A stretch of 64,000 nucleotides of DNA from Arcuatula senhousia (taxonomy: Eukaryota; Mollusca; Bivalvia; Mytilida; Mytilidae): assembly GCA_963971305.1 (NCBI GenBank), contig OZ020305.1, positions 343,001 through 407,000 of the forward strand. Direction: 5' to 3'. A program made the translations under genes and the position numbers. Shown here piece after piece: positions 44,965 to 57,918 of this stretch. The notes under the pieces were generated by a model. That model searched no databases. It had not been told where the DNA came from and worked only from the letters and a program-made list of their open reading frames with translations. How positions within the stretch are numbered: the first letter of the stretch is position 1; each line of letters opens with the position of its first letter.

Positions 44965-45365
44965 TTTTCATGCCCAGTCTACTAAAGTGAAAGGGCATAT
45001 AGTGTTCAAGTCCATTTGTTTATTTCTTTTTCTTTAGCTTTAAGTTACTTAACCATGAATGAAGTATGGTATTATCATGAAACTTTCTACACAAATCCAT
45101 CCATCAGGATGTGAACTAACAAAATCCATCATAAAATTTTACCTGTCTCATCAATTATGGTTGATTGATCACAGAAAATAGGGGTGTTAAACTTAGTTTT
45201 TACTTCAGGTTACGTTAGTTTACCATGAACAAAGTATGGTATCATCATGAAACTTTATACAAATATACATAAAGATATGAACAAACATAAATCCCCATAA
45301 AATTGTACCTGTCTCATCAACTTCACGGTTAATTTTTCACAGAAAAGGGGGGGGGGTATACTTAA
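44965..45365 (+). repeat. Diverged ATGCCC-headed element with two ~165 bp repeats
   Basis: The head TCATGCCCAGTCTACTAAAG and GGGCATATAGTGTTC resembles the head at 46709. Two repeats (near 45052 and 45222) share AAGTATGGTATYATCATGAAA and TTGTACCTGTCTCATCAA forms. It lies in P450 intron 9. No gene. Confidence 0.55.
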
Positions 45366-45561
45366 AATTACCTACAGGTATCTTAGATAACATAGATTTT
45401 ATGAAAAAGTATTATATCATCATATAAAACTAGTTAGCTTTGACTTTGAATAAGGAAAGCTTTACCCAGTGACAAAAATATATTGTACCTGCAGTTTGTT
45501 CTTCAGTCTTGTAAAATATTAAAAATTCTGTGCAAAAATGAAGTTTGTGATTTAATTTCAG

Positions 45562-45711
45562 ACAATAGTGGATAAACTGTTGACAAACTTTACAATCTCA
45601 GTACAGGAAGGACAAGATCTGAACCACAAATGGTTACCTGTGTCCAGACCCAAGAATCAAGTACTGGTACACTTTACCAAGAGGGTACCAGATTCTGGTG
45701 AAGTATCCTAG
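45562..45711 (+). CDS. Cytochrome P450, last coding exon (residues 374-422)
   Basis: The exon starts after ATTTCAG in phase 0 and encodes TIVDKLLTNFTISVQEGQDL, then NHKWLPVSRPKNQVLVHFTK, ending at TAG (45709). The L-helix end and beta-4 strand pattern (LLTNFTISV .. PVSRPKNQVLVHF) is the expected P450 C-terminus. No obvious polyadenylation signal was found close downstream. Confidence 0.9.
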   Translation, partial: TIVDKLLTNFTISVQEGQDLNHKWLPVSRPKNQVLVHFTKRVPDSGEVS

Positions 45712-46708
45712 CAATACAGGAATACATCTCTTTGTTTTGTATTGTATATAAGGACGTTTTCTGATCTGATTCCAGTCCAAGGCAGTGAAAGAAGTGCCTG
45801 TTCTTTTCAGCAAAAAGAGGTACCATATAGTATCCAGGTGTAATTATAGTGAAATTCAGAGGAATGCATATCTTCAATTATTACAAATGTCACAGATGTT
45901 TTGAATTAAGGTGTCCATACCAAAAAAAAAGCTATGTCACATTTTAAGTACATGATGCTTCACACTTCCTGTAGCCCTGCAAACAAAGTGTTTGGGAGGT
46001 GGTGTATATAGGAAGCACTCTGTCTGTCTCTGCTGTCCACATATCTATATTCATATAAAGTTTATGCAACTCCTCCCTTTTTGAACCTTTAATGAAGGAA
46101 GTGCATCATATGGAGATGTACATGAAACTAATATCATTCAGGGGAGATAATTGGACTTTTTTCCAACATAAGTGGGGATATTCTTTTGTGAGCTAGCTTA
46201 AGTATTCCTTGTTTTAAATGTTTTCAAATTTACACAACATTTTATCATGAACATGTATCCTTTAGTTTTACAATGTAAGTCACAAAACAATTTCACAGTT
46301 TTATAGATGTATTTTACTTAGAATTGATATTGATTTGTTGTTTTGAATTAACTCATACAAATACTATGTATTTATCTTGTTATACTTAAATATCTTACAT
46401 CTGTTTATCTTGTAAGTCATATGATTTGTTATACATGTATCTGTGATATTCTGGGAGCAAAGTTGATGTTTTATTGATATATTTTATGTTTTTATGTCCG
46501 TAAGCAGTTAGAGGTATTAGTTTTAAATTGTGTAAAAATAACAACTTCCATTTGTGTCTTTTGAGTTGATGAGGATCAATTATGCATTCTATCAAGTTGC
46601 CATTATAAACTGTTTTGCAATAAGGTATTGACAAGGCCATATCAAATAATTTGTAGATTCTCACCCACCCATCCCTACTTAAAAGAAGACAATATTGACT
46701 TTATTTTT
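45712..46708. other. P450 3' flank, nothing recognised
   Basis: Probably 3' UTR and intergenic sequence. ORFs of 60-89 codons on the minus strand have no domain. A fragment with CCTGTAGCCCTGCAAAC and GTGTTTGGGAGG (45970-46000) looks repeat-derived. Confidence 0.45.
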
Positions 46709-47991
46709 ATGCCCCATCTACGAAAGTAGACGGGCATATAGTGTTCGGGTCTGTTCGTCCGTCCGTTTGTCCGTCCGTTCGTTCGTCCGTCTGTCCGTTT
46801 GTCCGTCCGTTCAGATGTCCGTCCCAAATCCCATATTTCCAAATTTGCACTTACTGACAAATGCCACATCAATCATATTGGTATGGTAGGTGCATCTAGT
46901 GATGATAAGAACATTGCATGCTTCGGATGCTGGATGTGACCTATATTTTCTGCATGAATGATCATGTACAAAAAAATGGTTAAAGTCTATTCCCTCTAAC
47001 TGACAAGTGCTACATCAACCATATTGGTATGGTATGCGCACCTAGTGATGCTAAGCACAATGCATGCTTCGGATGCTGGCAGTGACCTATATTTTCCACA
47101 TGAATGACCACTTATAGAAGAATGGTTAAAGTCCAAACCTTCTTACTGACAAATGCCATAGTAACCAAATTGGTATGGTAGGTGCACCGAGTGATGCTTA
47201 GCACAATGCATGCTTTGGATGCTGGATGTGACCTATATTTTCCGCATGAATGACCACTTAAAGAAGAATGGTTCAAGTCCATTCCTCCTTACTGACAAGT
47301 GCCATACAAACCAAATAGTAATGGTAGGTGCACCTAGTGATGCTTAGCACAATGCATGCTTATGATGCTGGATGTGACCTAAATTTTCCGCATGGATGGC
47401 CTCTTAAAGAAGACTGGTTTAAGTCCATTCCCACTTACTGACATGTGCCACATCTACTCTATTGTTATGATAGATGCACCTAGTGATGCTAAGCACAATG
47501 CATGCTTCAGATGCTGGCTATGACCTGTATTTTCCGCATGAATGACCACTTAAAGAAGAATGGATAAAGACCATTCCTTTTTTACTGACATGTGCCACAT
47601 CAACTATATTGGTACAGGGTTTCCTCTGGGTGTATTTTTCTTTGGGCCATCCCTTGGGCCAAATGCATATTTTTTGGGCCAACATAAATGACATTGGGCC
47701 AATATTTTTTTTTGAGTTTTGGCCGGAAATCATTATTAATATTATATTTTCTGTACCAAGGAAAGCACACAGATTACAACAGTTATTAATATGGAGTAGG
47801 CATTGCCTAAATGCGAGCATAGCTAAAAGGGACTACGTTTTGTTTATATAATGTATTTGGGGCGAGTTGGTATGGGGCGATTAAGTTTCGAGACACGTTA
47901 GTTTCGTACGTGCATATAACCAAGACAAAACAAGCAGCTTATGTGTATTTATTATTTTAAGAATATTATTTTCTTGTAAAAAGCGCAATTT

Positions 47992-48801
47992 ATTATTATT
48001 TTTTAAGCATTATTTCTTTTCTTATAAATTATTTTAACATTCACTCCGGTCCTGTAAAAATAATTACCCTTTCCGGACCATAAAAAATCTAAATCAGCAT
48101 TAGCAAATTTCTCGCGGAAACAAATACCGTAGAGCTCTCCGCTCGAGTGGGCACTTTGTGCCCGCTTCTATGCTCGCTATTATGTTCAATAATATGTATT
48201 TAAACCTTTGTTGATTTGATCATAGTTAATCATATTAAGATTTAACAAACTGTCATAATGTTTTTTTAATGTACTACAGATCTGTCTAGAATTTTTTGTT
48301 TTTGTTATAATGGGCAAAAAAATAATATCATAAAAAAAAACTTGTTTTAACAAAATAAATCAATCATTGGAACTCCACTTAACCACTTATGGAGGTGCTC
48401 CTATCAAAAGGAGGGTATTACAGAGGAGACAGAGATCGTAAATATGTAAACAAAGTTCTTTCATCTGATCTCAATTTGATGCATGAAAAAGGATGTGTTT
48501 GGATTACAGGATGTTCTTAATAAAATAATTTCATGAAGGTAAATCCTTTCATCTATGTTTACTTCCAGTTTTTCTGATATTTACACAAGAATATTTATCA
48601 TTTGGTCAACATGGTCAGAGCACGTGAATTACCATTTAAATCAGCTGATATAAAAATAAACTTACTCCTGATTGGTCAATTATTTTATTATTATTTTTTA
48701 AGCATTATTTCTTTTCTTATAAATTATTTTAACATTCACTCCGGTCCTGTAAAAATAATTACCCTTTCCGGACCATAAAAAATCTAAATCAGCATTAGCA
48801 A
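47992..48801. repeat. 115 bp direct repeat pair, 695 bp apart
   Basis: The segment from TTTTTTAAGCATTATTTC to TAAATCAGCATTAGCAA at 47992-48106 recurs at 48687-48801 with no difference that I can see. It includes a CCGGTCCTGTAAAAATAATT and TTTCCGGACC palindrome. The 580 bp between is non-coding. Confidence 0.8.
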
Positions 48802-48960
48802 TGACTGATTTCCCGCTCTTCGTGCAGAGTGGACGCGTTTATTTGGCTCTCCAAATTTTATGTGTTAAAATGATTTGGACTCGAAATTGTGCGTTTATTT
48901 TCCTTTAAATTGATGGATTTTAACACAGGATCATGCATATTTGCAATTATTTTGGTTTTT

Positions 48961-49970
48961 AGCTCACCTGACCCGAAGGGTCATGTGAGCTATTGCCATC
49001 ACTTTGCGTCCGTCGTCCGTCGTCTGTCGTCCGTCGTCTGTCGTCCGTCGTCCGTCGTCCGTTAGCTTTTTTCAAACATCTTCTTCTCTGAAACTGCTTG
49101 GCCAAATTCAGCCAAACTTGATATGGTTGTTCCTTAGGGTATTGTGCAAAAAGTTTGCGTTGGGATTTTTGATACGTCAAAAAACATGGCTGCTGTTACT
49201 AAAAATAGAACAGGGGGGTCAAATACAGTTTTTTGCAAATAACTTAAAAACGGTGACAGATATCAAAATTCTGGCAAAGGGTAAAAGTGATCAGCACCTC
49301 AAGATCTACCTGCCCCGAAATTTTCAAGAAGATCCAACAACCGATGTAGGAGTTATTGCCCTTTTTCTGGATTTTTTCAAAATTTTGCACTTATTTAGCC
49401 CTATATCTTGAAAACTATACAAGATATTTTATAAATTCGAATTGCATATCATTAAGCACATCAAGATCTACATTTCATGTAATTAGGTCAAAGCTGTAGA
49501 ACCATTTCTTTTAGGAGTTATGGCCCTTAAAGTGTCAAAATTTACCATTTTCCCTTGTTTAATAGCTTAGGTATATGTTATATGCTACAACTCTATTGTC
49601 AGATTTTTTATTCGTAAAAAAAAACATAGCCACCATGGCTAAAAATAGAACATAGGGGTAAATTGCATTTTTTTTGCTAATAACTCAAAAATGGTTTCAG
49701 ATATCAAAATTGTGCAAGAATCAAAAGTGATCAGCATGTTAAGATTTACCTGTCCTGAAATTTCAAAAAAGATCTGACTGCTGAAGTGGGAGTTATTGTT
49801 CTTTTTTCCTAATTTTCGCCAAATTTGCACTTATTAAGCCCAATATCTTAAAAACTAACCAAGATATTTCAGAAATTTAAATCGCATATGGTTAAGCATA
49901 ATAATATCTACAAATATATGTATCTGTGTAGTTCAGGTGAGCGATTCAGGCTCTTGGGAGCCTCTTGTTA
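48961..49970 (+). mobile_element. Helitron-like element (AGCTCACCTG head), copy 1
   Basis: The head is a palindrome AGCTCACCTGACCC-GAA-GGGTCATGTGAGCT, followed by (CCGTCGT)n. Two ~450 bp half-repeats follow, with AAAAATAGAACA and AACTCAAAAACGG-like text. The end is GTGAGCGATTCAGGCTC, TTGGGAGCC and TCTTGTTAT (terminal hairpin). The 135-codon ORF starting in the (CCGTCGT)n tract is not a gene. Confidence 0.75.
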
Positions 49971-49976
49971 TTTTGT

Positions 49977-50480
49977 TTTATGGGCGTCTGCTCTCTCGAT
50001 GATGGAAAACTTGGGACTGTTGGTCGACTTCCATACTGGTTCACATTGAATACTATGGAATGTCGGACAGACCTCTCATTTACATGATGTCTGTGGGTTT
50101 TGGTTGCCCCCTGACAGTTCGGTGGTTTCTTTCGGAGATCTGTTAATACAGATTTTCCGCTTTCCTTCACCATTCTTGAATTCAACTACAGGGAAGTGAT
50201 GTGTCGGGCAGGATGTCGGTGAGGATAGATGAGTATTTGTATATAGCCCCTTCAGTAACGGGTGAGCAACGGGAAAACTAAACGGGAGGGAGGGTGGGTC
50301 TTGCTGCCAGTAGTCCATTTTCTCCTCTTGGTTTGACGCGTCAGGTAAGGGAGCTAGGTTAGACACACAGAAATCCGTACCGATGTGCTGGGGTCAGCGT
50401 TACGGAATGCTAGAACACATCCTTCCCGTCTTTTGGTGGCGGGTTGTTTTACGTCACGTCGTGACGGTTGTCCATTCAAG
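49977..50480 (-). other. GC-richer segment with an 80-codon ORF inside the hAT-like element
   Basis: It stands out from its AT-rich surroundings. The minus ORF (ATG at 50318 to TGA at 50076) begins MDYWQQDPPSLPFSFPVAH and contains FPVVEFKNGEGKRKI. Upstream on the minus strand is a CRE-like CGTCACGACGTGACG (about 50450-50463). I do not recognise the protein. The look is of a captured host promoter and exon, but it may be an ordinary part of the transposon. Confidence 0.35.
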
Positions 50481-51483
50481 GATGTAAAGATAGCATACAG
50501 TACAGTACAATTATATTGCATTCATGATTGATTTCTATCAATTAATCTAAATCAATCAGCGATGGTCAAGCACCTGTTATTTTGACCCCTTTACACAATG
50601 GACAGTTAATTAACGGTGTTAGCTTGGGTCATAAATCAATATATAGGGCTTCATAGTGAAATTTGTTGTCAGTTTGAATGACACAAAAATGACATTGTTG
50701 ATCAAAATACCGAACCAACATTTTGGGCCACTTTTTGGGCCAAAATTATATTTTTGGGGCCAGAATTGAAAAAATAGGGCCAATGGCCCAAGTGGCCCAC
50801 GCCAGCGGAAACCCTGTGGTATTGTAGGTGCACCTAGTGATGCTTAGCACAATGCATGCTTCGGATGCTGGCAGTGACCTATATTTCCGCATGAATGACC
50901 ACTTATAGAAGAATGGTTAAGTTAAAGTCCATTCCTTTTGACTGACAAGTGCTTTAATAGCAACCATGTTGATGCTTTAGTGATTGTGGAAAAAAATAAA
51001 TGTTGCGAGATGGGGCATTATGTCTTTTGGACATATTCTTGTTTGAATTTTTATAAAATTTTATGGATTTTTTTATAGAAATAGGTGAAAAATAGAAAAA
51101 TAAATAGCCTCCCACCCAGCCCAATATAATCAAAGTAAGAGGATTATAATCTATCAACTTAATTTGGTCAATTGTTTGTAGAGGTCAAGGTCACACACAT
51201 TGTATACAATCACGTGAAGAATTTAGGTTATTTCAGGGTTTTACTCATTCCTTTGTAATAAATTTAACTAAACGGAAAACATTATATATTTTTTTATTGT
51301 TCTGTCTGATGTGTATCATTGCATATCAATTTTTTTCTCTAGTTTGTTTACAGCTCTTGCTTGAAAGTAATGTATTACATATTAAAATTTGTTGTTTTTC
51401 ATTGGACTAATTTGATTTAACAAAGATTTTATCATTAATCAGACAGTGAACTACTTCCATAAAACATCTGGCACTCAATTATT

Positions 51484-52978
51484 AGCTCACCTGGACCGAA
51501 GGTCCATGTGAGCTATTACCATCACTTGGTGTCCGTCGTCGTCGTCGTCTGTTAACAATTTTTTCAAAAATCTTCTCCTCTGAAACTACCAAACAGAATT
51601 TAATGAAACTTGGTATGAATGATCCTTAAGGTGTCCTGCACCAAACTTGTGTTTTGATTTTTAATCCGTTAAAAAACATGGCCGCCGTTACTAAAAATAG
51701 ACTAGGGGGGTCAGACTACTGTTTTTGGCTTATAAATCAAAAAGTATAAGAGATAGAGGAAATCTGAGGCCACGCTACTGATTCAGCATCAAAAGCTCTA
51801 CTAAAGTCTCCATTTGGTCAAAGTTGTCAGATGACCCCTTATAGGGGTTACGGCCCCTTAAAGGTGAAAAATAGCATTTTTTCATGTTTTTGGCCTACAG
51901 AATGAAAACTATTGCAGATAGAGATTAGCTGTTGCTTGCTTAAATGTTCAGCTCATTTAACTCTACAAAAGTCTCCATAGGGTCGAAGTTGTCAGATGAC
52001 CCCTTATAGGGGTTACAGCCCCTTAAAGTTGAAAAATAGCCATTTTTCATGTTTTTGGCCTACAGAATGAAAACTATTGCAGATAGAGATTAGCTGTTGC
52101 CTGCTTAAATGTTTAGCTCATTTAGCTCTACGAAAGTCTCCATAGGATCGAAGTTGTCAGATGACTCCTTATAGGGGTTATGGCCCCTTATAGGTGAAAA
52201 ATGGTGTTTTTGGCCTATAGAATGAAAACTATTGCAGGTAGAGAAAAGCTGTTGCTTGCTTAAATGTTCAGCTCATTTAGCTCTACAAAATTCTCCATAG
52301 GGTCGAAGTTGGCAGATGACCCCTTATAGGGGTTACGGCCCCTGAAAAATAGCGATTTTTCATGTTTTTGGCCTACAGAATGAAAACTATTGCACATAGA
52401 GATTAGCTGTTGCTTGCTTAAATGTTCAGCTCATTGAGCTCTACAAAATTCTCCATAGGGTCGAAGTTGGCAGATGACCCCTTATAGGGGTTACGGCCCC
52501 TGAAAAATAGCGATTTTTCATGTTTTTGGCCTACAGAATGAAAACTATTGCAGATAGAGATTAGCTGTTGCTTGCTTAAATGTTCAGCTCATTTAGCTTT
52601 ACAAAATTCTCCATAGGGTTGAAGTTGTCAGATGATCCCTTATAGGGGTTACGGCCCCTGAAAAATAGCCATTTTTCATGTTTTTGGCCTACAGAATGAA
52701 AACTATTGCAGATAGAGATTAGCTGTTGGTTGCTTAAATGTTCAGCTCATTTAGCTCTACAAAAGTCTTCATAGGGTCGAAGTTGTCAGATGACTCCTTA
52801 TAGGGGTTATGGCCCCTTATAGGTGAAAAATGGTGTTTTTGGCCTATAGAATGAAAACTATTGCAGGTAGAGAAAAGCTGTTGCTTGCTTAAATGTTCAG
52901 CTCATTTAGCTCTACAAAAGTATAGGGTCAACATTAAGACCAGGTGAGCGATTCAGGCTCCTGGGAGCCTCTTGTTAT
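51484..52978 (+). mobile_element. Helitron-like element (AGCTCACCTG head), copy 2
   Basis: The head palindrome has GGACC/GGTCC arms where copy 1 has GACCC/GGGTC, so both arms changed together. After (GTC)n come seven or eight copies of a ~180 bp unit (AGATGACCCCTTATAGGGG, GTTTTTGGCCTACAGAATG, AAAACTATTGCAGATAGAG). The end is CAGGTGAGCGATTCAGGCTC and CTGGGAGCCTCTTGTTAT. No gene. Confidence 0.8.
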
Positions 52979-54840
52979 GTTATTGTCCGCTCTTTTTCCC
53001 TTTTTCAAAACAGTAAAAGCTGTCCCAATATTCAACACAAGTTTTACTAAAGGCAATGCAACTCATGACAAAAATCCATTTACTCCAGATTTAGATAATT
53101 CTTTGTTTTAGAAATGAAAAAAGTGCATGGTCTACCATATTTAATCTATTATGAGTATCAATTATAGTTTGGTGTATCTCTCTGGGAATTTTATTTTTAT
53201 ATCTTTTTGTCTACTTTGTATAGTATATATTGCAGCATTATTTTTTTCTCTATTTTTATGTTGTTATTTTAACAATTAATATAATTTTATTCATATCTTG
53301 ACAATGTATTACTTGTCTAAGAAGTTTTTGTGATCTGGATATTAAGATTTGATGAAATATCTGTATTTTAAATCTTTGTATGTTACATATTTCAGGCATT
53401 GTAATTTTATGTGGTTTGTTTTCTTTTTGTTTCTCGTTATTGTTTACCATATTAAATTACAAGGAAATTGTTGTGTCTCTGATATATTTCAATTATGACA
53501 TGTTTTTTACTTGAAGGGGTGTTTTATAAATGAAATAAATTTAATTTGCTTTTTTTTGTCTCATTGTGCATCTATCTATACCTATTTACATGTAGTTTAA
53601 ACTTGATGATTAACCCTGAATTGGGTAACAAGATATGTTGTTTGTGTGTTAGGATTTAACACCCCTTTTGACACACCTGGGCCATACAGGGGGGGAAAAA
53701 ACCAACCTTTGAACAAGATTAGTGAATCCCTCACCTGTTTGCAGTTTGTTGGCGTTCCCCATTGAGCCTACTCTTTTCAAATTTTTCAAAGGGGTCTTTA
53801 ACACAGATGGGGTATTGCTCTCACCATACACAAGTACCACCAACCTGTAATAAGACTGTTACAAAAACATTATCCCACCACCACTATAACAAGATTTCCA
53901 TTGTGTAAAATCAGACTAACAAAATGGATATTTTAGGGTGATCTTCAAGATGCTTTTAAGTTATAGTACACCAGGTTAAAATTTTTGTGATATCAGCCAA
54001 TATTGCCATCACCCCATAAAGTGCTAGTAGATGAAGCAAATACAAATTGACTGCAGCATGCAGTTTCTTGGACAGGTAATATTGTGTGAAGGCACAAGAG
54101 GCATTATCATGGCAAGACAGTGAGGAGGTCGAGTCTTTGCAACATATTGCAGGGAACATAAAAATCCTATTCAAACCCAATTGTAAACAAGATCTGTTAC
54201 TCATCTTTCAATGATGTACAAAGACACAGGGTTATGTTGATCCCCAGTAATTGTTGTCACTCGAGAAATTTTACAGAAGACAATGTGCTCAGATTTCTAT
54301 CTCTTGGGTGAGTATACAGAGTGTTTGAATGTCCTCCTTTAGCAAATTTGACCAACTCTTAATTGACCATTTGCTACATGACTATAAAGCTGTGTTGTAA
54401 CAAGCAGGAACTGTTTACCTTTTAGAGCACCCGAGATCACTCATCATAATGACTAAATTCCAGTCCAGTTGCAGATGATTAAGTGTTGTTTCTTTATGTA
54501 GTGAATTGATTTCCGTTGTCTGTTGTGTCTACTAATTTTATCTTGGCCATTTAGACTAACGATGTCCCATTGATATGCCTTTGCTTCTTCAATGTTATTG
54601 TCCTGAAAGTACAATGAAGTACATGTATTACTTTCTTAGTTGTCAAACTGTAGGAATAGTTGTACAGCCTGGTCATGCACTGTTAGCCATGAAAATACGA
54701 ATATATTCTATTAATGTGCAATCATCCTGCGAAGTATAAATCTCTCAGCTGTTGTTGTGAATGAGGAGCTATTAGGGATATCAATGCATCACTGATGAAA
54801 AGTCCAACTGTCCACTCATTTCACAAATTACTATAACAGA
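52979..54840. other. No supported gene; minor repeats
   Basis: Minus-strand ORFs at 53649-53843 (with SVLKTPLKNLKRVGSMGNA) and 53956-54204 (with LHAAVNLYLLHLLALYGVM) look somewhat protein-like, but I recognise neither and see no splice support. The 54395-54440 motif belongs to the dispersed repeat noted at 30720. Confidence 0.4.
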
Positions 54841-55436
54841 AAAGTTAAGGTCAAGGTCATGTGACAGATGACAGAATTCCATTAAACTCAATGGAATGTC
54901 TGAAGTGTTCTAGATACCAAAGTTATTGAGAAACAATGAAAAAAAGACCAACGTTCAAAAAGTCATTCAACCATGAAAATGGGGTCAAGGTCACATTACA
55001 TGGTGATGTCAGTTGTGTATATCATAATCCCATGGTTTATTTACCAAACATCAGATGCCTAGCTATAATATACTTTTCACTTAACTCATTTTCCACCCCA
55101 AAATTCTATTTAAGTTCGCAAAGTCACTGATTCATGAAAATGTGGTCAGTGTCACACAACATGGTGTCAGTTGTGTAGACCAAAACCTCAAGTGTCTGTA
55201 TACCAATTATCAGATGCATAGCAATTATACTTTTAATTGTCCCAAAAATCATGTAAGTCCACATACATCACTGAACCATGAAAATTGTGTCAAGGTCACA
55301 GGACATGATGTCAGTTGCATAGACCATAACTCCAGGTGTCTGTATACCACAGATGCCTACCTATTTTACTTTTCACTAAATTCATTTTCCACAAAAGTCT
55401 TACAAAGAGGTTTTTTGGCTCAAAAAATCATTTAAT

Positions 55437-55840
55437 AAACAACAAAGAAATGTGGAATAAGAGAGTACGCGACACAACCAACATTAAAGAAACAGCAATT
55501 TAAAAATCACAATGGAAAACAGCCAGCAGTCTTCAACCAGACCAGAGGTCACTGCTCCCTGTCTTGCATCGGCCCAAGACTAAAAATACAGTACATAAGA
55601 TTAAAACAAATTCCTAGATTATCAACGAAAGACCCATTTCTGAACATAGAACAAAGAACAGATAGTTGACAGGGACAAATAAAAGCTTTGACAAAGATTC
55701 CTGGCTTAAGACAGGCACATATAAAATGTGGCGGGGTTAAACTATTTCTTGGGCCCAACCTTCCCCCTATAATGTTAATCTTGTACAAAGCACAAAAAAT
55801 AACACACATTAAAAATCAAATCGATAAAAGTTGAATTCAC
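55437..55840. repeat. Dispersed repeat, copy 2
   Basis: The diverged relative of 26240-26660, here inserted within a ~180 bp unit of the host element: CAAAAAATCAT on the left and AAAGTCCACAGAGTCGC on the right are adjacent in intact units. The 86-codon minus ORF is not conserved between copies. Confidence 0.6.
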
Positions 55841-56049
55841 GAAAGTCCACAGAGTCGCTGAACCATAAAAATAGGGTCAGGGTCAAACGGCATGGCAGCA
55901 GTTGCATATACCACAACCAGAAGTGTCTGTATACCAGATTTCAGATGTCTAGCTATAATACTTTTCACTAAATTCATTTTCCACATAAGTCTAACAAAGA
56001 AGGTTTTTTGGCCCCAAAAATCATCTTAAGTTCACAGAGTTGCTGAATC

Positions 56050-57735
56050 ATAACAAGAGGCTCCCAGGAGCCTGAATCGCTCACCTGGTCTAGATGTTGA
56101 CCCTATACTTTTGTAGAGCTAAATGAGCTGAACATTTAAGCAAGCAACAGCTTTTCTCTACCTGCAATAGTTTTCATTCTATAGGCCAAAAACACCATTT
56201 TTCACCTATAAGGGGCCATAACCCCTATAAGGAGTTACTGACAACTTCGACCCTATGGAGACTTTTGTAGAGTTAAATGAGCTGAACATTTAAGCAAGCA
56301 ACAGCTAATTTCTATCTGCAATAGTTTTCATTCTGTAGGCCAAAAACATGAAAAATCGCTTTTTTCAAAGGCCGTAACCCCTGTAAGGGGTCACCTGACA
56401 ACTTCTACCCTATGGAGAATTTTGTATAGCTAAATGAGCTGAACATTTAAGCAAGCAACAGCTAATCTCTATCTGCAATAGTTTTCATTCTGTAGGCTAA
56501 AAACATGAAAAATCGCTATTTTTCAGGGGCCGTAACCCCTATAAGGGGTCATCTGACAACTTCAACCCTATGGACAATTTTGTAGAGCTAAATGAGCTGA
56601 ACATTTAAGCAAGCAACAGCTAATCTCTATCTGCAATAGTTTTCATTTTATAAGACAAAAACATGAAAAATCGCTATTTTTCAGGGGCCGTAATCCCTAT
56701 AAGGGGTCATCTGACAACTTCGACCCTATGGAGAATTTTGTAAAGCTAAATGAGCTGAACATATAAGCAAGCAACAGCTAATCTCTATCTGCAATAGTTT
56801 TCATTCTGTAGGCCAAAAACATGAAAAATCGCTATTTTTCAGGGGCCGTAACCCCTATAAGGGATCATCTGACAACTTCGACCCTATGGAAAATTTTGTA
56901 GAGCTAAATGAGCTGAACATCTAAGCAAGCAACAGCTAATCTCTATCTGCAATAGTTTTCATTCTGTAGGACAAAAACATGAAAAAACGCTATTTTTCAG
57001 GGGCCGTAACCCCTAAGGGGTTATCTGACAACTTCGACCCTATGGAGACTTTTGTAGAGCTAAATGAGCTAAACATTTAAGCAAGCAACAGCTAATCTCT
57101 ATCTGCAATAGTTTTCATTCTGTAGGCCAAAAACATGAAAAATGGCTATTTTTCACCTTTAAGGGGCCGTAACCCCTATAAGGGGTCATCTGACAACTTC
57201 GACCCTATGGAGAATTTTGTAGAGTTAAATGAGCTGAACATTTAAGCAAGCAACAGCTAATCTCTATCTGCAATAGTTTTCATTCTGTAGGCCAAAAACA
57301 TGAAAAAATGCTATTTTTCACCTTCAAGGGGCCGTAACCCCTATAAGGGATCATCTGACAACTTTGACCAAATGGAGACTTTTGTAGAGCTTTTGATGCT
57401 GAATCAGTAGCGTGGCCTCAGATTTCCTCTATCTCTTATACTTTTTGATTTATAAACCAAAAACAGTAGTCTGACCCCCCTAGTCTATTTTTAGTAACGG
57501 CGGCCATGTTTTTTAACGGATCAAAAATCAAAACACAAGTTTGGTGCAGGACACCCTAAGGATCATTCATACCAAGTTTCATTAAATTCTGTTTGGTAGT
57601 TTCAGAGGAGAAGATTTTTGAAAAATTGTTAACAGACGACGACGACGACGACGACAGACGACAGACGACGACGACGACGACGACGGACGCCAAGTGATGG
57701 TAATAGCTCACATGGACCTTCGGTCCAGGTGAGCT
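56050..57735 (-). mobile_element. Helitron-like element (AGCTCACCTG head), copy 3
   Basis: Inverse orientation: it starts ATAACAAGAGGCTCCCAGGA and ends ATGGACCTTCGGTCCAGGTG, then AGCT. About eight ~180 bp units are of the same type as copy 2, and a (GAC)n tract (57635-57685) lies next to the head. The 99-codon minus ORF crosses the microsatellite and is rejected. Confidence 0.8.
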
Positions 57736-57918
57736 AAAAATGGGGTCAGGGTCAAACAGCATGGGGCCAGTTGCATAAACCATAACCAGAAGTGTACATA
57801 TACCAAATATCAGATGTCTAGCTATTATACTTTTCTCTAAATTCATTTTCAACAAAAGTCATACAAAGGTTTTTTTTTTTGCCCGAAAAAACATCTAAGT
57901 TCACAGAGTCACTGAACT

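Larger units (their letters stand above)
47615..50816. mobile_element. hAT-like TIR transposon, 3.2 kb, non-autonomous, 5 bp TSD
   Basis: The left end CAGGGTTTCCTCTGG and right end CCAGCGGAAACCCTG form a 15 bp TIR with one mismatch, flanked by TGGTA on both sides (47610-47614 and 50817-50821). Removing it restores the host repeat. Sub-terminal GGGCCAA motifs occur at both ends. CAGGG-type ends are typical of hAT; a 5 bp rather than 8 bp duplication fits the hAT5-type clade. No transposase is present. Inside are a 115 bp direct repeat, a Helitron-like element and a GC-richer segment. Confidence 0.75.
46709..51040 (+). mobile_element. Helitron-like tandem-repeat element (ATGCCCC head), interrupted
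   Basis: The head palindrome ATGCCCCATCTACGAAAGTA plus GACGGGCATATAGTGTTCG is followed by a (CCGT)n tract (46755-46825) and ~150-170 bp repeats (TACTGACAAGTGCCACATC .. GCACAATGCATGCTTCGGAT). The end is GAGATGGGGCATTATGTC and TTTTGGACATATTCTTGTTT. A 3.2 kb hAT-like element (47615-50816) splits it. No protein is encoded. Confidence 0.7.

Noticed and set aside
46675..46889. Arg/Thr-rich and Val/Arg/Ser-rich ORFs on both strands
   Set aside because: Translations of the (CCGT)n tract of the ATGCCCC-headed element.
47992..48801. 115 bp direct repeats read as short LTRs
   Set aside because: No primer-binding site, polypurine tract, coding region or TG..CA ends; too short for a retrotransposon LTR pair.
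49004..49411. 135-codon ORF beginning with Arg/Pro/Ser repeats
   Set aside because: It starts in a CGTCGTC microsatellite and continues through a Helitron-like element seen elsewhere without that frame.
50954..51157. 67-codon minus ORF at the right end of the interrupted element
   Set aside because: No domain; it spans the element end and flanking AT-rich sequence.
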